Assembly (NCBI GenBank): GCA_946480965.1
Contig: CAMLMI010000222.1
Span: forward strand, 1-7,666
DNA from: an uncultured Verrucomicrobiales bacterium
Lineage (GTDB): Bacteria; Verrucomicrobiota; Verrucomicrobiae; Limisphaerales; CANJSG01
Length of the DNA: 7,666 nt
Direction: 5' to 3'
Part shown: piece after piece, positions 6,542-7,666 of the stretch
Position numbering within the stretch: position 1 is the first letter of the stretch
Layout: the number at the start of each line of letters is the position of its first letter
Made by a program: the position numbers and the translations under genes
The notes under the pieces: generated by a model
Databases searched by the model: none
Told to the model about the DNA's origin: nothing
What the model saw: the letters and a program-made list of their open reading frames with translations, nothing else

Positions 6542-6838
6542 ATGATACGCGTCGTCCTCCCCTTCCACCTCCGCACCCTCGCCCGCGTGGACGGCGAGGT
6601 GTCGGTGGACGTGCCGGAGCCGGTCACGGTCGGCGCGGTGCTGGAGGCGTTGGAGGCAGCGTATCCGATGCTGCGGGGCACCATCCGCGATCACGGCACC
6701 AAGAAACGGCGGCCGTTCATCCGCTACTTCGCCTGCAAGGAGGACCTGTCGCTGGAGCCGCTGGAGACGCGGTTGCCGGAGGCGGTGATCGGTGGCAAAG
6801 AGCCCTTCCTCGTCGTTGGCGCGATGGCCGGCGGCTGA
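6542..6838 (+). CDS. MoaD/ThiS-like ubiquitin-fold protein with Gly-Gly C-terminus
   Basis: A 98-residue beta-grasp protein. It begins with '[24 protein letters not shown]' and then '[24 protein letters not shown]' (27-50), the helix region typical of MoaD-like proteins. It ends '[12 protein letters not shown]', so Gly97-Gly98 are the last residues. In MoaD and ThiS this C-terminal Gly-Gly is adenylated and then thiocarboxylated to carry sulfur for molybdopterin or thiazole synthesis. The insert '[21 protein letters not shown]' (53-73) differs from classical MoaD. The closing residues also differ from the usual proline-rich 'PPVxGG'. Dedicated molybdopterin synthase partners (MoaE, MoeB) are not in the window. 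It sits directly behind the propeller gene with no terminator other than the repeat. No Shine-Dalgarno. A role as sulfur carrier or protein tag is inference. Confidence 0.85.
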   Translation: MIRVVLPFHLRTLARVDGEVSVDVPEPVTVGAVLEALEAAYPMLRGTIRDHGTKKRRPFIRYFACKEDLSLEPLETRLPEAVIGGKEPFLVVGAMAGG

Positions 6839-6871
6839 GTCCGAACCGAATGAATTCGTCCTTCCGAGCAG

Positions 6872-6970
6872 GCCGGGCCGCTGGCCCGGCACGTAGTTCA
6901 GGCTGCCAGCCTGAACCGGAGGAATGTCCAAGCTGGCAGCTTGGACTACGAGTCGGGCTGGCAGCCCGAC
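6872..6970 (+). repeat. Array of four tandem perfect hairpins
   Basis: Four perfect hairpins, all with 3-base loops, occur head to tail in 99 bases. Hairpin 1 is GCCGGGCC-GCT-GGCCCGGC (6872-6890). Hairpin 2 is GTTCAGGCT-GCC-AGCCTGAAC (6896-6916). Hairpin 3 is GTCCAAGCT-GGC-AGCTTGGAC (6926-6946). Hairpin 4 is GTCGGGCT-GGC-AGCCCGAC (6952-6970). Spacers are 5, 9 and 5 bases. Hairpins 2-4 share the core GCTGSCAGC while their outer arms differ, which shows compensating changes. There is no T tract. The array fills the gap between the MoaD-like and ABM-like genes. It resembles interspersed palindromes I recall from Verrucomicrobiota, but its function is unknown. Confidence 0.9.
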
Positions 6971-7001
6971 CTACTTGCGGCCGCCCCGACACCTTTTCGC
7001 C

Positions 7002-7316
7002 ATGACCAAGACCGCCCTGTTCATCCGCCACCAGGCGTTGCCCGGAAAACGTGACGACGTCCGCCGCGTCTGGGAAAAGCACGTCAAACCCCGCGTCGCC
7101 GCCAATCCCGGCCACGAGGCCTACTACTTCTGCTACGACAACACCAACCCCGACGTGGTCTGCGTTTTCCAGCTCTACTCCAGCGCGGAAGCGGTGCAGG
7201 CGTTTCTCGGAGGCGCGTGGTATCCGGACTACTTGAAGGAGGTCGGCGAATACGTCGCCGTGCCGCCGCAGATCACCCCGGCCGATCTCGTCTGGTCGAA
7301 GCCCGAGTGGCGTTGA
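7002..7316 (+). CDS. ABM-fold (antibiotic biosynthesis monooxygenase) family protein
   Basis: A 104-residue protein of the dimeric alpha+beta barrel (ABM/quinol monooxygenase-like) fold. Typical parts are 'TALFIRHQALPGKRDDVRRVWEKHVKPRVAANPGHEAYYFCYD' (4-46) and 'PDVVCVFQLYSSAEAVQAFLGGAWYPDYLKEV' (50-81). The second segment is the strand followed by the helix that packs at the dimer face, and 'FQLYSS' is a near-diagnostic motif. Relatives act on quinols or other aromatic substrates without a metal or cofactor, but many have no known reaction. Length is normal. The ATG at 7002 fits the family start and follows the hairpin array by 31 bases. The ABC ATPase gene begins 16 bases after its stop, so they may be co-transcribed. 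No Shine-Dalgarno. Confidence 0.85.
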   Translation: MTKTALFIRHQALPGKRDDVRRVWEKHVKPRVAANPGHEAYYFCYDNTNPDVVCVFQLYSSAEAVQAFLGGAWYPDYLKEVGEYVAVPPQITPADLVWSKPEWR

Positions 7317-7332
7317 GCAACATCTGAAACCC

Positions 7333-7666
7333 ATGACTTCGTCTCTCTCCGCAGAACCCCCTCGCGCCACCGCCACCACGCCGCTGCTCGAAGTGCGCGG
7401 CTTGGTAAAATCGCTCGGCGGCAAACGTGTCGTCGACGGCGTGGACCTGTCCTGCGCGGCGGGCGAGGTCATCGGGTTGCTCGGGCCGAACGGCGCGGGC
7501 AAGACCACCTCGCTCCGGATGTGCTACGGATTTCTCCGGCCCGATGCCGGCAGCATCCGCATCGCCGGGTATGATCTCGCGACCGAAGGCGATGCCGCCC
7601 GCCGCGCGCTCGGCGTCTGCACGCAGGACGACACCTTCGACGGCGATTTCACCGTGCGCGGCAATC
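7333..7666 (+). CDS. ABC transporter ATP-binding protein, N-terminal part (NodI/LptB-like)
   Basis: The first 111 codons, cut off by the window end. After a 16-residue polar leader comes 'PLLEVRGLVKSLGGKRVVDGVDLSCAAGEVIGLLGPNGAGKTTS' (17-60) with a perfect Walker A, GPNGAGKT (51-58). The Q-loop region 'RRALGVCTQDDTFDGDFTVRGN' (90-111) has Gln98 and resembles the 'GVVPQEDNLDPDLTVREN' stretch of NodI/daunorubicin-resistance type ATPases, which power export through a two-subunit membrane permease. The A-loop position that usually holds an aromatic residue ('K.YG') has Leu28 instead, so adenine stacking may be weaker. Walker B and the signature motif are outside the window. Starts 16 bases after the ABM-like gene. 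The cargo is unknown. Confidence 0.93.
   Translation, partial: MTSSLSAEPPRATATTPLLEVRGLVKSLGGKRVVDGVDLSCAAGEVIGLLGPNGAGKTTSLRMCYGFLRPDAGSIRIAGYDLATEGDAARRALGVCTQDDTFDGDFTVRGN

Noticed and set aside
5636..6838. A 400-codon + frame joining the propeller region to the MoaD-like gene
   Set aside because: The first part is an Arg/His-rich shadow of the propeller gene. Only the end, from the ATG at 6542, is real.
6872..6970. The hairpin array as a CRISPR array or a bidirectional terminator
   Set aside because: Units are self-complementary with differing arms and very short spacers, with no identical repeats and no T tract.

Overview
The window is GC-rich bacterial chromosome, densely coded and almost all on the + strand. 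It suggests a Verrucomicrobiota-like organism. This is inferred from the kinds of proteins present, the scarcity of Shine-Dalgarno sequences, and intergenic palindromic repeats of types I associate with that phylum. No ribosomal or marker gene is present to prove it.

Layout. Bases 1-129 are the end of a PIN-domain (VapC-like) toxin gene. A small protein gene follows (139-327), with a near-perfect extended -10 box at the junction. Next come a VOC/glyoxalase-fold gene (356-739) and a solo succinyl-CoA ligase alpha subunit, sucD (759-1682), closed by a strong intrinsic terminator (1706-1740). A YggT-like integral membrane protein (1847-2755) converges on a minus-strand pterin-4a-carbinolamine dehydratase gene (2752-3045), and the two overlap by 4 bases. 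Diverging from the dehydratase is a likely two-gene unit: a small two-helix membrane protein (3132-3383) and moeA (3411-4619). A PhnB-type VOC gene (4798-5193) leads to a six-Asp-box beta-propeller protein (5289-6455) and a MoaD/ThiS-like protein ending in Gly-Gly (6542-6838). The window ends with an ABM-fold monooxygenase-like gene (7002-7316) and the start of an ABC transporter ATPase (7333 to the edge).

Function. Most genes look like core or housekeeping functions: TCA cycle, molybdenum cofactor insertion, pterin recycling and small-molecule VOC/ABM enzymes. The most interesting part is 5289-6970. There a cytoplasmic Asp-box propeller is paired with a ubiquitin-like Gly-Gly protein. A palindromic repeat built from CACGAAT heptamers separates the two genes, and a run of four tandem perfect hairpins follows them. 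MoeA 2 kb upstream makes a cofactor or sulfur-transfer theme possible but not proven. I see no CRISPR array, transposase, tRNA or rRNA.
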